Of a DNA stretch of 64,000 nt, positions 26,001 through 41,000 are shown one piece after another. The stretch's first letter is position 1, and each line of letters opens with the position of its first letter. The position numbers were made by a program, and so were the translations under genes. The notes under the pieces are model-generated. The model was not told the DNA's origin, searched no databases, and worked only from the letters and a program-made list of their open reading frames with translations. This DNA is from Owenia fusiformis (lineage: Eukaryota > Annelida > Polychaeta > Sabellida > Oweniidae): contig CAIIXF020000008.1 of assembly GCA_903813345.2 (NCBI GenBank), positions 29,144,005 to 29,208,004 on the forward strand, in the 5' to 3' direction.

Positions 26001-29000
26001 TTCCGATGGTTAAATGCTAACAACTTTGACATGGTTGATTTTAAATGTATTACAATAGATTTTGATTGATCACTGACTTACTATACATGGTAGATTTCAA
26101 ATGAATATACACTATGGTCGATTTGAAATGAACATTCACTTACTATAAGGTAGATTGCCAATAAACACAGATCTTTTGTGGTCATGCTAAAAATAAAAAA
26201 AATAATATTCAAATAATCAAAGATTAAAGCCATTTTGATGTAACACAAATATACAGTAAAACCTGTGTAAGTGGAACAGCATTGGTACTTCTAAATAGTG
26301 TTCCACTTGAGGTGTTCCACTTAAAGAAGTTCATTTTACATTTACATGACAAATAATGGAACTTTGTACAATACACCATTATTCACGGAAATGGTCTTTT
26401 GCATTCTTGAATGCAGGGAAATGGTGCAATAAGTTATCAATGGTAAATGGGTTGAAGTGTAATATGAAATTGTTTCAATTATTAAGTCCAGTGCTGACAT
26501 CTATTGTTCTTGCTATTCAACTCTGACGAAACTCAAACCAGACTTCTATTATTCTAAAACTTCATTTTTGAGTTTGCTTAATAACTAAGGTTGTATTCTG
26601 ATGTTTTAACTGTTACCACACTATCTTTACAGTGATAACTTTTATTGAAGTCCTAAATGATATATACTGTACATGTAACTACCTTAGAAGTCTCTCCCAC
26701 CAAATCAACTCTGATATGACAACCCTTTACAGAGGTACCATTGCTGAAAAAAAATAATGAATTCTTACTTCTAATTTTCTATTTAGCGCAGTCAGATGTC
26801 CCTTTGGTAGTTCGACTTTTTCAGGAAAGCAACAAACTTGGCACAGTTGTAGAAACATATGATCTGAATGAAAAATGATTTCGGGGCAAGTGATTCGGGG
26901 TGGTCTTCATGGATTGTAAGCCTCTGACCCCCACCCCTATCAGGCGGGGAGGGGGTACATTATAATTAATTAAATAAAAATAATTGTAAAGTATATTTCT
27001 TTGAATGACTTCATTTGGTGATTGCTTTGAGCCTTGGAATTGAGAAAAACCTATTTTAGAAGTGGTTTTGAGGAAGGAAAATACATTTTAACCCAATTAT
27101 CTAGCGTGAATTCATCTTTCAAAGGGTCAAATATGGGACATAAAGTACTGTTTTTCAAGAATGTGATGTCTGATCATCCTGAAAAAATTCATACTAATAG
27201 AGATATAGGTGTTAATCACTCATATGATATATGGCTTGTGTAGCTCATGTAATTTTTGAGAAATAAATTATCGAAATATGGATATTAAAGCCGTTGCGGC
27301 CTAGGGGTGACCTTATTTTACCTTAATAATTTTTAAGATACGCAATGTTTGGGCCTCATATGAATTCTAAATGTTGCATTAAGTATTGTTTTGTCATATT
27401 ATTCCTAATTAAATGTAAAAAAATTATTGGGAATTAAAAAGAAATCAAATTTTCATTTTCGGTTCTAAAGGGCCAGGGGTAACCATATTTTACCCTAATA
27501 ATTTCCCAGATATGTAATATATGCATCTCAAATTAGCTCAAGATGTTGCATATAGTTCTGTTTTATCATACTTCTTCCAATAAGATGTAGAAAATGATCG
27601 GATATTTTTAAAAAAATCAAAATTTCACTTAAGCTCTTGATGGCCCTGGGGTAACCTTATTTTACCTTATTAATTTTCTAAATATGAGACATAGTCACCT
27701 CAAATGAGCTTAAGATGGTATATTTAGTCCTGTTTTATCATATCATTCCCAAGGAGTGAAAAAATGATTGGAAATTATAAGAAAATGACATTTTCATATT
27801 ACACCCCCAATCTGCAACATCTTCTTGCAGCGCTGTAAACAGTACTGAACAGTGCAGTCAGAGTACTGCACTAAATAGCAATGTACAATGCTATTCTAAC
27901 ACCATCTGTTTTGGACAGCGTAGTACAGTACTGTTTTTACAGCTCAGAACTGTTTTAGAAAATAGCTGTGTTCAGTACTGTTTTTACTGCACTGTTTATG
28001 AAACCATGCTGTTTGATGCAGTTTGAGATTGGTAGTGTACTTTATGATGGTCAGGAATGACCTAATTTTACCTTAAAGATATATCATATTGTCTAGTCAA
28101 ATGAGCTCAAAATAGTGAATATAGTCTAGTTTTGTCATATTATTGCTACTGAGATATACAATAATGATTAACAATTATAAAAAATGAACCTCAACAGCCA
28201 TTTATTCCTTTTTAGTACCAATGGCAATACTATCTAGTTTTATAGAACATTTTCTAAGATATGAAAATGTTTGATAAGTCCAGTTCATACTCGCCAAATC
28301 TATAAAACCTAATCAAAGGAGTCACAATTTATGGATTCTGACAGTCTCTCCTACAGCTACATAGCTCAGAGCAAATCAGATCTGCTTTCAAACATTTGCA
28401 TCTGTTCTCTTGACACAGGTATCTACCCCATGAACTACATTTTATGTTGTGGCCTCAGTATCAGCAGTGGGAGTAGTCCAGCCACATTCATGTGGTGATA
28501 GAAACGGTGGGTAAGAATGCATCAGAATGAATAAGGACTCTAGTCTTCTAATTTTAGGGTATCAAAAAAGATTTAAAGCTTAAGAACACTTGCGTAACCT
28601 CTGGGTACACCTTCTATTCCTGCAAATCAGTTGACTAAGAGTAGTAGCAGAATGCATCTAGCGTTTGTATGAAAAATGGTAAGGGCTAAACTTCGTTCAT
28701 GGCCAAGTGGCCTTGAAATATCTAAGGCAGGTCGTACATTCTGGAGGAATTTCCCCTCACCATAGGCCATATGCAATCCAAATTGACATTTTCAGCACAA
28801 GTTACTGCCAGTTTAAACCACATCAAAATCAACTGTATTGACTATGATTCTTATTAGGTCATGACAGAAGCAGTCTTTGGCATGCTTCTTCATACGAGTG
28901 AATGGTGATGGCAGATACTTCACTATCGGGCTAAGATATTGCATTACCTCATTGTGAGGTCACTATCTTCTTGCCATCTTCCTCCAGGGTTTCAGTTTTG

Positions 29001-32000
29001 ATGCCTGGAAAGAAAACAGCTCTCTCTTGTTCCAACTATCTTAGGAAATCTTGCCAATTCCACAGAAGAAAATTAGTAGGATATACTTTCCTCACTGTTC
29101 CAGTTTTGTGCTGTTTGTATCTATGCTCATTAACATCAAAGTTGAATGACTAAGCTACATAGTAGATGCCAAAATAATAGACAGGGCATGTAAAGTTAAA
29201 CATGCTAACAGTGAAATATAAAGAAAATTTGGTGATTATGCAAATATGATATTACCGATGTAAAAGTCTGCAAATAGTTCATTGCCTTGATGTCAGCTGG
29301 GATGTTTACAAGGACACTAGCTTAAAGGGGCAACAAGGTCTGTAGAAGATTCAATTTTTTTACTTTTTCTGAGCTATCAGGGCAATATTTGGCTTTGACA
29401 TACCTATTTCCTTAAAATGTACGGATAAACTATCAATTTCAGCATTAAGAAGTGTAAATTCAGTTCAAAGCTTCTATAAAGGGAGTCCCACTTATAGGTT
29501 TTTAAGATCCAAAACATTTCAAGAGGAATCAGCTGAAATAATGTTCATCCAGGGGGTTTCTTTGGAAAAAAATAAACATATATGTTAGTCTTGATGAAAT
29601 ATCAAAACTTGAATATATTTTGACACAGGTCCATGATCGTTGAATGGCCCCTTTGCACTAATTGTTGCACCTTTAAAACAGCACTAGAGAGACTTGTGGA
29701 ACTGGAACAAGGATAGTCTAAGGAGGAAACTGAAACCCTTGAAATGGATGGAAAGAAGAAAGTGACCACATAAATTAAGGAGGCAATGCAATGTTTTAGC
29801 CCAACAGTGAGGTTCTGCCATCACACTTGCTCTTATAAAAAGAAGCAGATTCAAGGATATTTCTCAATATTTTCAGTTAGACTGCTTCAATCATGGCCTT
29901 CAAGAGAAAGAATAATACTCCTTACATTTAATTCTGATGTGGTTATCCTGACATATATGCGATGTTAAAAACTGAAAAAGTCAATTTGGATAGCATATGG
30001 TAAGGGAGAAAACATATCAATATCTACCTGCCCATGACCAAAGTTTAATCCTCCCCATTTCTCATACAATCATTGGATGTGATGTTACATCTGTATTCTA
30101 CTGCTATGGAAAAATGGAATAAATGGATTGAGATTTAAATGTGTCACTGAATTTTCTAATTGTTGTTAATCATTATCTCAGTAGGAATAAAGTGAAAAAC
30201 AGACTATTTTCCCCATTTTGAGATCATTTTATCTCGAAAATTATTGTGATAACATTTGGCATTCTTGTGCCCAATCATTGACTGTCATTATTCACTGACA
30301 GAATCCTTGACAGAAGCAGGTATGGTAATATATGATAAAATCACCCGTGACCTGTCAAAAGCTAAAAATGTCATTTTTCAAATTTCCATTATTTTTTACA
30401 TCTCCTAAGGAATAAAATGACAAAACAAGAGTATATGACACAATTCTAAGCTCATTTGAGATGCATACGTCTCATAATTAAGAAAAGTTCAAGGTTAAAT
30501 AAGCCCCCCTCTCAGGCCATCATAAGCTAAAATGAAAATTTCAAATTTTAAGAAATGTCCAATCATTTTCTACATCTTATTGGAGGTATTATGATTAAAC
30601 AGAACTATATGCACCATCTTGAGCTAATTTGGGATACATATATTACAAACCTTGAAAGTTAAGGTAAAATATGGTTACCCCTGGCCCTTCAGAAGCGATA
30701 ATGCAATTTTTTTTTTTTTGAAAAGTTCCAATCATTTTTCGATCCAATTATAGGAATAATATGACAAAACAAGACTCAATGCACCATTTTGAGCTCATAT
30801 GAGACCCATACATTGCATATCTTAAAAATTATTAAGGTAGAATAAGGTTACCCCTAGGCTGCAAGGGCTTAAAAATTCAAATTTCGATAATTTTTATCTC
30901 AAAAAATACATGAGCTACCCAAGCCATATTCTATATTTGTAGTACTTCCATATTCTATATTTGTAATGAACTTGATGTCCCATATTTGACCCTTTAAAAG
31001 ATGAATTCACGCTAGATAATTGGGTCAAAATGCATTTTCCACACTAAACACCACATCTACAATCGGTTTGTCTCAATTTCAAGGCTCAGAGCAATCACCA
31101 AATGAAGTCATTTAAAAAAATTTACTTTACAACCATTTTTATTTATTTTTTATAATGTACCCCCTCCCCGCATGATAGGGGTTGGGGTCAGAGACTAAAA
31201 AATCCATGAAGACCACTCCGGATCACTTGCCCCGAAATCATTTTCCACTCAGATCAAGTGTTTCTACAACTGTGCCAAGTTTGTTGCTTTCCTGAAAAAG
31301 TCGAACTATAAAGGGCTCATTTCTGGACATCTGACTGCGCTAATTGTATTATCTAATATTAACCTCGAAACAGTTAGGGGGAGGGTCAGATCTGCTCCGC
31401 TAAAATGACTCTAACCCCCCTATAAGGAAAGTGAGAGCTGGTCAAAGTTACAGTAATTACTAAAATGGCAGTAGTTTGGATAAACACCTCTGTTCTTAGA
31501 ATATGAATTTCCTCATCAATATTGGCTCCTGACATAGTCAGATCTGCCCCCCTAACCGTTGCTGTAATTCTCTATAGCCTTACCGTTTAAGGGCTTTAAA
31601 TAGGTTCAGAGTCCGCTACATAAGGTAAGAAACAAGGAATATATGCATCAAATAAAGTAACTGAGTATGTCAAGTAAAAGTGACATGTAAATATTCATAA
31701 TTCATGGATATCATAATTAGACACTTGCAATAAATATCCTTGTATTAAGAAATGACCATAGAATAGGGCATTAAATATGCAAAATTATTAGTTCTTATAC
31801 AAAAAATACTTTTCTAGACATTCGACTTAAGAGATACTTAAATGATAACTAAATACATGTACACTTACAGTTTAAGACACTTGCTGAGAGATGCTGCCTC
31901 CTTGTACACAACATAAGCATTCATGGTCTGCTTCTCTGGGTGAAGTTCCTTCCTGTAGAGAGAGAATAATATAACTGAATTAAAGACGGGTTAAAACTGA

Positions 32001-35000
32001 ACACTTTTGGAACTTAAATCTTCAAAACTGATTAGATATCGCAGTGTGTTTTGCCATTTCAAAGATCCCCAGAAAAATATTGGAGGGTTAGCAATAATAT
32101 CCATGAACAAAGAGGCCCCTATTGGTGTTTGTCCCCCCTCTTCAAACATCCAGGTGTCCCTCATTTGAAAAACATATACGTACTTTATGACTGCAACTCT
32201 TTTAGGCAACTTCGGGTCTGCAGGCGCCTGGAACAAAAAATGTCATCCAATAACAATCTCAATTTTAAGGTTAAACTACTATCAACATGCTGACAAGTTT
32301 ATCTAGCTGCATGGCAATGACGTTTTTCATAGAACCAAAGTGACTGCATATCCAAATAAAACAGGTATATAATCTGTTTATGTATCAATATATCAACTCA
32401 TCTATTTGTAAATAATTTTGAGACTTCATGGACTACATTTAAAATGTGATAGCCGTGAACAGTATCAATGATAAAAAGGTTTGTGTTTCAGTCTTTAGAT
32501 GGACCCTAAGTTACAGGCTATTTTGATTTTAGTTTGTGCACATATTCAGGATAACTCAAAGACAAATGTTAACAAGACAAATGCTTACAAGATACAAAAT
32601 ACTTACAGCTCCTCTGAACCGAATATTCTCTATTTCACCATATGTCTTGAAAAGGTTCTGAATATCCTGAAAAATAATCATTACAATTTATTTCCTGTAT
32701 TCTTTCTGAATTTAAGTTTTCAACTGAATGATTAAATTTTTCTACAATACAGGCCCGTAGCCAGCGGGGTTCGCAGGGTTCGGGTGAACCCCCCTGGCCA
32801 AAAATTCTTTCAAAATCATGCAGTTTTTCACCATTTTGAGCACTTCTCAAGTGATTTTAGCCATATTTGGGCCAAGATTGTCAAATATGAACCCCCCTGG
32901 ACATTTTTGAATACTGAACCCCCCTTGGCAAATCCTGGCTACGGACCTGCAATATAACCCTAGCTAACTTCAGAATACAAATCCAATATAAAGACTAGTG
33001 TATTAAGAGTTTTTTAAGAAATTAAGAAACTTTGTTCATCATGAAGTATTGCTATGGTTTCAGAAAGATTTTGTAGAATTGGTTTTTATACATTAATACA
33101 CCCGGTTCTTATATATTTCTTTTTTTTTAAATTGTGTTCTGCAATATTCATTGGGTCTTTTCCATTTTGGTTGTTGTGCATACATTTAAACTGAAATATG
33201 AAGAGACAGATAATATACCTTCTTAGTTAGTTCTAAAGGTAGGTTCCCCACAAATACAGTTCTATTCAGTCTAGCTTTATCCTTCCTATGGTTCCTTTGT
33301 CTGATTCTGTCTTTATACTGTTTCTTGGTTCCCTCATCCTCTCCCTCGATATCAGCATCTTCCTGCCCACGTTTCTTCTTTTTCTTCACCTTGGGGATAT
33401 TATCTTCCTCTTGCTCTCTACAGATAATAATAATGTTTCTATATGTGCCAGGTATATGATTGAAATGCATTGGGTTATTAATCAGCAGTGAATTCATGAA
33501 TATGTGATACATGTACTTTTAACATTAAAATTGACATATTTCACATCCATATTTAACATTTGCAGGTCATCAATCACATTTACAGTTCAAAACACACATG
33601 TAGTCATGAAACACATGAACAGTTTATCAATCACATTTGCAGTCCACCACACATACATAGAGTTCATCAAACACATGTACAGTTCATCAATCAAACACAC
33701 AGTTCAAAACACACATGTAGTCATGATACCCATGAACAGTTTATCAATCACAAGTGCAGTCCATCAAACACATATAGATGTGCGGTCCACCAAACACATA
33801 TAGATGTGCGGTACACCAAACACATCTACAGACCATCAAACTCAGAGAGATAATCACATACATGTACAGTTCATCAATTCAGATATACAATCAGATGTAC
33901 ATTTCAAAACACACAAAGAGTTCATTGCAAAAACATGTTCATTTCACAAAACATACGGACAGTTCATTAATTACATATACAGTTCTCAAAATACATGTTT
34001 ACCAAACACATGAAGAGTGTTCTTCAAACAAATGAAAAATTCATGTTAACTTCATCAAACACTTATAGAGATCATCAAGCACATGTTAAGTTCATGACAA
34101 AAAATGTACATTTAACAAAACATTATGAAGAGTTCATCAATCACATACACAAGTCCCAAAATGCATGTACATTAACCAAACACATGAACATATACAGGGT
34201 GTCTCAAAAAAATGTACCCAAAAGTATATCAAAAGCACAGATAAACCAATCAATATTTTCAGACATTTTTTGCATGGTCATGTAGCCAAAACATGAAAGT
34301 TTTCTCCCCAATACACCATTTTTATTTCAGTCTTGTCTTTTTGATGCTTTTACCCTTTACCTTTTACACCACATAATCGATGTAACCTCAAATTTCGATG
34401 ACAGCCTGTATCCTTAATGCTACATTGTTCATCACATTTGATAATAATTCCGGTGGAATGTTTTGGATTTCTCTTTGGATGTTGCTCTTAAGTTGTTCTA
34501 GGTCTTTCTGCTTGGAATGAGCATTAAAACACTCCTTCAAATAGCCACAGAGAAAGATGTTTGAGGATGACGATGGCAGAACAAACACAGATAATCAGGT
34601 CAATTATCGGCAAATGATTCAGGAGTTACAATCCAGAGTTAGGCAGGCTAGCCTGGAGACCAAATGATATCCAAATGAAAACACAGTGGTCTCAAATTGA
34701 TACACACAACAAAAGCTACACTAGAATCCCAACCAATGCAGTTTCTTGAACCTCTGACCTCTCTGTATAAGGGGGCTATAAGACATTGTGAGGGCATCCC
34801 TATTCACCATATTTGACGGCCCATACTTTTTTCTCTGAGGCTATTTGAAGGACCATTTTTATGCTAAACCCAAGCTAAGAGACCTAGAACAACTTAAGAC
34901 CAGCATCCGAACAGAAATCAAAACATTCCACCAGAAATATCAAATGTGATGAACAATGTAGTAGTAAGGATGCGGACTGCCATCGAAATATGAGGTAACA

Positions 35001-38000
35001 TTCAATATGTGGTGTAAAAGGTAATGGGTTAAAGTATCAAAAAGGCAAAACTGAATTAAAAACTGTGTATAGGGGAAAAAACTTTCATCTTTTATCTACA
35101 AGATCATGCAAAAAATGTCTGAAAATATTGATTGGTGTATCTATGGTGTTGATATACTTTTGGGTACATTTTTTTGAGACACCCTATATTCAAATTAAAT
35201 ATAGGTCATCAAACATATGAACAGTTCATCAAAATCATGTATGGTTCATCATACACACATAGTTTGGTACATAAACAGTTCACCAATACACATATATAGT
35301 TTATGAACCACTTGTACCATTCATTGTAAAAAGATGTGTATATCTGAATTTATACAACATCACAGACAAACATGTTTCATAAAACACAATTATATTTCAA
35401 TTTATCAATAAGATGTACAGATCTGTGTACAGTAAAACAAACACACAATGTACTGTACTTTCAAACTGTTACAGTTTCAGGAGAGTGTCTCCCTAGCAAT
35501 TTATAACACCTTGGATTTGCAGCTGATTGATAGGATATTACATGTGGTAAGCTAAAAACAATATATTTAATAAATAAATCATAAAATATGGGCATCCATG
35601 CAGAATACATTGCATGTGTCAATTAACAGATTCAAAACTACTATGAGATCCTTTAACACATTGTTAAAATGAAAAAACAATAGCGAATTACATTTAAGAT
35701 ACCAAATATATAGTTATTTAAAACAATCTAGAAATTGATTATAAGATAATTCACGCAGCACATATGATTAATCACCTTCATCATTTATAAGCATAAATCT
35801 AAATGGATTATATATAGTATATATAAAAATCATAAAAATGATACTAAAACTAACATAAACGAATATATAAACTATATCACATTCACATGACAATCAGCTT
35901 ATTAGCGATACACATAATATATCATTTATAGCTTAACCGGGTTGTAACCATGTTTAATATAGACCAATTCGCCCCATAGTCTAATTGATTACTAACAAAG
36001 TAATCTAAATGCAAATATAAAAGAATCATGGAAATGATGGGATAGGGATTTTTTGGAGTCTCACAATTTTGAAATAAGGAGTCGGCTTTGTATGAAGCTT
36101 ATTTAATGTCATTACATCTTGCAAATGATGCTCCAATGCTTTGCTTCATATCCTAATAGAGTATTATCTACATATGAGTCAAGCTAAATATCAATTATTA
36201 TCTTAGGTAAGGTTAACATGACTAAAAGACTCGTCAAATGCCTCAAATGTCTTCAATATATGAAACATATGTACAAAATGCACCTTGCATCTACAGTATT
36301 CATAAGTCAATGTTCAATTCAACAGACCATGGTTCAATGGCTGCTAAGCTATGCATTTAAGATTAATGAATTTGGTTTTCTCCTCAGGTGTTAGTCTTGT
36401 GTTGGTATTTATCAGTGAGCACCAGATTCCTTGAATATCACTTCTAGCTCCTCCTGGAATGCCTGCAAAAGATTTTAGTTGTATAAAAAAGTCAATATTC
36501 TCACAAAAGTAAAGAAAGTCTGCATACTACAGGAAAATCTGCATAACATTAATGGCTTTGAAATTGATCAAAACTCCCTACATATTATACTTAACATATC
36601 ATTATCCTTTTCTGACATTTATAAAAAATCTTTTAGAGTTTATAGTTAACTTCATTTTGAAAGGGTGCCCCTATTGTCTTATCAATCAACTACAATTATT
36701 TCAGTAATACATTTTCCTCATACTTTCTTAATAAATCCAACAAGAAGTTTGCAAGCAATGTGCAGTCAAGGAAAGTGACACCCCCAACCGCCAAGCTAAT
36801 GCGATAACATGCCTCCTCTGTTTTCTCCCTATAATGAATAATACTACCAGCCTATTGCACTGTTCCCAGATGTTACCTGTCTGGCTGAAGGATGTGTAGT
36901 AATGCACAAATACGTGGCCAATGAAGAGATGTTGGGGCTCGGGCACTATATCTCGTATACAAAGAAGTTCTGCTACATGAACAGCATGCTGATATATGAC
37001 CTAGAATACTAATTTGTATGTAAAACATTCTCTACAATGACACTCAGATGTATCAGTTGATATCTGCTTATATAGAAAAGTGAATGGGCAAACAAATAAG
37101 TAAACCATAAATTTCGAAAGGAAATATATTAAATAAAATACTTGCATATTTTAAGAAAGGAAATACAGAGGGATGGGATGGAACAAAAAATCTGTAACAA
37201 TATGTAAGCCTTGGGTACACAACATTTTCAGAATGTGACATTATTTACTTAGATAAACAGATAGACAGGAATAATCAGCAAAATATTAACATTGATAATT
37301 TATATATTTTACTACTGTAAGTATAACATATAATAACTGAAGTACTATTAACATGATTGTTTTTACATTATCAGCATTTTTTAAAGCCTAATCTAAGGAA
37401 GAAATACTGATTCAGAAATTGAAGGTTCATATTCTGTTCAATAAGTGCTACCTCATGTACCAAGTGCCAATACCGTCCCACAGAATGGAACATTTTGGGT
37501 GACCATTCCCTCCCTAGAAAAAAAGTATGAACAGTACCTGTATGTATGTTGACAGTGTCAGATATTTCACAGTTGGACTGTAATTTCTGAGTGGCACATT
37601 CTGATGATTTCCAAAAACCATATACACCACAGCAAAAAGTTCCTTTGGTGATAGTGTAAAGTTTGAAGAAGGTCTCTTAACTACACCAATCAAATAGTTG
37701 ATAACATAGCACTTGAAACTCATTTTATGATCTTGATATTGATCAAAAAATGGATGAACATCTAGAAAACAAAAATGTGAATAAAAAATGAAATTTTCTA
37801 ACCACGGCCATTAGTACATGCATTTGCTTGTACATGGACTTTAAGAATAACTTAAGATATTCATATTTGCATTCATTAATCAAAAGGATAAAATAATCAT
37901 CCGTTAACAACCTAGTAACCAAATATTTATATAGAATACAATACAATACCTTGCCCTGTTTTGTTTTCCTTGAAGTCTTGTTGGGACAAGATCCTGTGAA

Positions 38001-41000
38001 ATAAGTGAAGCTGTTCAGCTCTTCCAATACTTGGGACATTGATGGCAGATGGAAGCTTGCCCTTAACATCGTCAAAATGGACCTATTTAACAGGAATACA
38101 TAGATCAGTCATAAATCACAATTTTTAATTTGATGTTTAACATGATTGTGATTTAGTATCACTAGTAGGCTGGGCTAATCAGTATGTTGTAGGATTTAAA
38201 ATATTACATATCAAATCAGTCTTTAAAACCCAGGAAGTACATCTAAAAATTACCTTTTTAATTGCATAATCTTCTCTGTTTGTAGAGCCATACTCATTCA
38301 CATACATCAATGATCCCTCTTCTGACACCATTGCATAAAGACTAACCCTAATGTCTTCTGTCACCTCATACACAGTTGGTGTACCATTCTCCCTGTCTTC
38401 CATTTCCAAGTACTTGGAATATATTTTATTGTACCTTAAAAGAGTAATATCTTATTTGATCAGCTTAGTGGTTTTTCAAATGACTTCAACTTACCTTCCA
38501 AAAACAATTTTATAGTATATAGCTAAATAATATGTTTCAGCAAGTGATTTCACAAAATACATATACACTCCCCTCCATAAGTTAGGTAATCAAAAGTTTT
38601 TATTGGATTAGCATACCAAAAAAGCCTGTCAATGTTTTAATTTCAATTTTACCCCTATATTACAAAAGTTCAGAAATCTATGAAAAGTATTATGGTTTTG
38701 TCTTATTGCCACACATAAACAAGCTTTGATGAGTGACACAAAGACGATTTATTGTTGCAATACTTATGGAGGGGAATGAACAATCGAACAAGACTATTCT
38801 TACCAAGCAAGTACACGTCGATTCATAGATCCATTGTTTACAGCATATTCCAAATAGGAGTATAAAGCTGTTATAGTTGTGGAACTTTCTGTTACAGGAT
38901 CTTTCTCATTCTTGTAAAACTTTCTAGTGTATTCCACTGCTTGTCTGAACTCAGGATTTGCTTTCTGAAATGATCACACATGGTTTACTTAAAGGACAGT
39001 GTCTGAAACTTGAATTACCCCAAACCACTTGTTTAAATTCAGGAATAAAGACTGAGATTCTATGATTTATGCTGCAATTGTATGACCGAAAAGTTAATTC
39101 TGTTCATTGTTAAAAGATCGAAATCACATAGGGATTGAGGTCTTTGACAATGTCCAGAATAAAATCGTAGTCTTTTACGATTCTAATATGATAAATGAAC
39201 CAAAAAATAACTTTTTAGATAAGTGGTCATATGTGTCCCAATATAGACCAATAAATCAATTGTTCTAGTTATTGTGACATCACATATTATATTAGAATTC
39301 ATAATATTGATCTGTAAACATCAATATACACATATATTGATCGGTGTATGCCTATATTATGCATTTTGTGTGTGTTTTCAGTTTTAATCATGTGCCAGTA
39401 TGTATTTTAGTGGGAGGGTCACATGAAGATATAACTGCAGATGAGCATACTGTATCTTTAAATATAATAACAGAGTGTCCCAAAAAATGCAACAAGTAAT
39501 AAATCACAAAACCAGTGATGATTACATCTATTTTATTTAATTTACCATGAAGCTATGTGTCTCCTCTTTCCAATGGTATGTCATTTGTTCATATCTGATA
39601 ATGGACCACTGAATAATCATTGTTTTTTTCACGCATGGGTGAAAAGGCCTTTGTGCCAAGTTTTGAAATATCTTGAGTCAACTAATCCTATTGTGCAATC
39701 AGGTAAATCATTATGTATTGCAACAGGGGATTAAATTCTGGTCACAAGAGTTACATAACACAAGTTTCAGATTTAGATTCACTAAGGAAAACGATTTTAA
39801 CATTAAGTATTCATCGGTATCCTCAATGCTTCATTTAACAGTACAAACGTATGGAAAAAGAAGTGGCATAAACAGTTAAGTCAGTAAAGTTACAATCATT
39901 GCCAGTGTCTGTCATCTTATGAAAGTTAACTCATGAAAGATTACATCCCATGCCCATTCACATGGCAACTATTTCTCTACACACAGAGATTGGCTCATCT
40001 CCCCATGTCACGAATACCTCTTTGAATCATCTGTGGGTTCTGGTGGAGAGCAGCAACCTCATTGGTGATTCTCTGTTGTAGTGTCTAAAACTTGGTCCAG
40101 AGCAAGTTTTTGCCAGTTGTGCAAAATTATTCAGTGGTCTGTGGTCATATATGAATAAATGACATACCATTTGAAACAGGAGACCCGTGGCTTCATGTTA
40201 AAGTTAATGGCTTTTTGACTTCTAACAGCACAATTCCAATTGCATGAGTCATCAAAGTTAAATAAAATGCCCTCTTAAAATTTCCTACACTTTTATCATA
40301 TACAAAGGGCTGATAACTATAAGCTTGGTTCGAAGTAAAAATTTAATTTTAAAATGTTTGCTCACCAGTTTTTGTTTTATTTCTGAATGCTCGACCTTAT
40401 GACATCTTCTGATTGTCTCTGCATTTTTATCTAGTCCTTTACCTAGTTTGTATTGCTGTATGAAAGGCTTTGTGAAGTCACTTCCAGTCAGAACAGCCAC
40501 TTCTATAAGCTCTGTGTAATTTTCCAACTGAAATTAATATGGGCAATGATCATTTATTATTGACAATAAAATTATGCATCGTTTTTATCTTTTCAATTGT
40601 GATTATGATTTCTGAATAATTGGGGGGGGGGTATAAGTCATTGTATATACATAAGGTTCTTAGGAAATAAAATATCAACATTTATCTGTTCATCTTTAAG
40701 TCCAGTGATTTTCCCTTTGCATTTTAGTCCTTTTTGGTTCTTTCCACTTAGTAATTGTGCTTGCATTTTGTAAACTCTGTGTGCAGATTGTTTCATAGGT
40801 TGCTTTTAATAGGCCAATTTAAGTTTGAAAATAACTTTCCTTTTACAAATCATAATTTGGCACTGGGAATTAACTTTTCCTTATAATTTCTTTATAACTG
40901 TTTGTTCTTTCGATTTTTCTGGCAGTGTTTTGCAATTTGTCTTGGTGTTTTAGCACCTGTGCTTAATGTATTTAATGCAGCACCTTATCACTTGTATGCC

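Noticed and set aside
26253-26330. Pogo-like terminus ACAGTAAAACCTGTGTAAG
   Set aside because: Only one end is visible, followed by a GTTCCACTT(G/A)A dyad. Not enough to define an element.
33504-34285. Several repeat-like proteins with HQTH and SSKHT patterns
   Set aside because: They are readings of the ~25-bp minisatellite in different frames.
36728-36946. 72-codon minus-strand frame in the last intron of the FEN-like gene
   Set aside because: The exon 7 to exon 8 junction works without it and no splice borders in phase were found.
37743-38075. 110-codon minus-strand frame starting MTMLRASFH
   Set aside because: It overlaps exon 6 of the FEN-like gene (38,082-37,950) in the wrong frame; the correct frame begins [10 protein letters not shown] and fits splice phases on both sides.
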